Below are positions 63,618-64,000 of a stretch of 64,000 bases of DNA, one piece after another (the stretch's first letter is position 1; every line of letters starts with the position of its first letter). The DNA comes from Jidongwangia harbinensis (lineage in GTDB: Bacteria; Actinomycetota; Actinomycetes; Mycobacteriales; Micromonosporaceae), in contig NZ_JAIWNC010000010.1 of assembly GCF_020216025.1 (NCBI RefSeq), positions 62,001 through 126,000 of the forward strand, written 5' to 3'. The translations under genes were made by a program, and so were the position numbers. The notes beneath the pieces were generated by a model, which was not told where the DNA came from, searched no databases, and saw nothing but the letters and a program-made list of their open reading frames with translations.

Positions 63618-64000
63618 GCGGGACAGGAGTCCGGTGCGGCCAGCGGCGCGGTGCCCAGGCCCTGCAAGACCAGCCCGGTGACCGCCGGATCGGTGGGCAG
63701 GGCGCCGTGCGAGACCCGCGACTGCGGGCAGAGGCTCTGCACCGGTACGTTGACCGCGCCGTCGAGCCGGGCCGAGTCCGGTGGCTGCACCGTCTCGTCG
63801 TTCTCGGTCCAGATCGACAGCCAGGGCAGGCCGTCCGGCAGCGGGGTGTCGTCGAGTTCCTCGAGCAGGGCGCTGCCCGGGGCGAGCTGCCGGCAGGCCG
63901 GCGGGCACGAGTCCGGGGCCAGGGCCGCGCCGAGACCGGCGACCCGGGTGCCGTGCAGCGGGGACCCGAGCGTGACGATCCGGCGGGCCACGGTGGCGCC
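63614..64000 (-). CDS. Lipase-like alpha/beta hydrolase, C-terminal part
   Basis: The gene runs off the right edge; only the last ~128 codons are visible and the frame is open to the edge. The segment ARRIVTLGSPLHGTRVAGLG is typical of secreted lipases and triacylglycerol-lipase-like proteins just after the nucleophile region, followed by SIWTENDETVQPPDSARLDGAVNV with the catalytic Asp (ENDETV) and SRVSHGALP with the probable catalytic His. Several Cys (DSCPPACRQL, LCPQ, DSCPA) suggest disulphides, hence export. It is convergent with the ABC permease. Confidence 0.8.
   Translation of the reverse strand, partial: GATVARRIVTLGSPLHGTRVAGLGAALAPDSCPPACRQLAPGSALLEELDDTPLPDGLPWLSIWTENDETVQPPDSARLDGAVNVPVQSLCPQSRVSHGALPTDPAVTGLVLQGLGTAPLAAPDSCPA

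Overview
The window is about 64 kb of very GC-rich DNA, with strong G/C preference at third codon positions and frequent GTG starts. Many genes start with no Shine-Dalgarno site but have a TANNNT-like -10 element 6-8 nt upstream of the start codon. Gene families (AfsR/SARP regulator, PknB-type kinase, PucR and MmyB-like regulators, GH48 cellulase under a CebR/CelR-type box, DUF5995, TrpB2) point to a filamentous actinomycete, most likely Micromonosporaceae (Actinoplanes-like). That placement is inference from gene content only. No rRNA, tRNA, phage, IS element or CRISPR array was found.

Layout. 0.3-7.4 kb: secreted beta-helix protein, DUF5995 protein, secreted GH97 alpha-galactosidase-like enzyme, membrane-anchored trypsin-like protease. 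7.6-13.2 kb: CHASE3 histidine kinase behind a SARP-ATPase regulator, an orphan LuxR-type regulator with a degenerate receiver, a small membrane protein, a VOC protein. 13.4-20.3 kb: two very large coupled FtsX-type permeases facing a convergent ABC ATPase that carries an AbrB-like tail. 20.3-24.3 kb: a polytopic membrane protein with a serine-hydrolase motif, then TrpB2. 24.4-26.4 kb: a 37-G homopolymer, a secreted pectate lyase and a repeat-rich intergenic region. 26.4-30.8 kb: secreted pyroglutamyl-peptidase-like protein lacking the catalytic Cys, a LigD-like phosphoesterase-polymerase without ligase, DUF1349 protein, small secreted protein.

30.9-39.2 kb is the most interesting block: a tightly packed operon of an S9 peptidase fused to an S12 (class C beta-lactamase/D-aminopeptidase-like) domain, an M20 amidohydrolase, a COG3375-type GNAT, an N-acyl/N-succinyl amino acid racemase and a PucR regulator. 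The last three enzymes match the known D-to-L amino acid conversion route (N-succinylation, racemisation, L-specific desuccinylation). The fused peptidase could supply D-amino acids from peptides.

39.2-49.9 kb: XRE regulator, GH48 cellulase with two perfect CebR-type boxes upstream, DUF402 plus P1-family peptidase pair, then a third CebR-type box overlapping the promoter of an S37 peptidase/glycoside hydrolase operon, and a lipoprotein. 49.9-52.1 kb: two unrecognised genes with less GC-rich sequence. 52.3-57.4 kb: Ser/Thr kinase, secreted M14 carboxypeptidase, GNAT, orphan alpha-oxoamine synthase-like enzyme. 57.4-64 kb: membrane PAS-GGDEF-EAL protein, LolA/RseB-like protein with an ABC exporter, and the C-terminal part of a secreted lipase cut by the window edge.

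A dispersed long palindrome with a TGGAGCGCTCCA core occurs four times (8, 26252, 39108, 55564), plus partial arms. Its core resembles the CebR-type operator.
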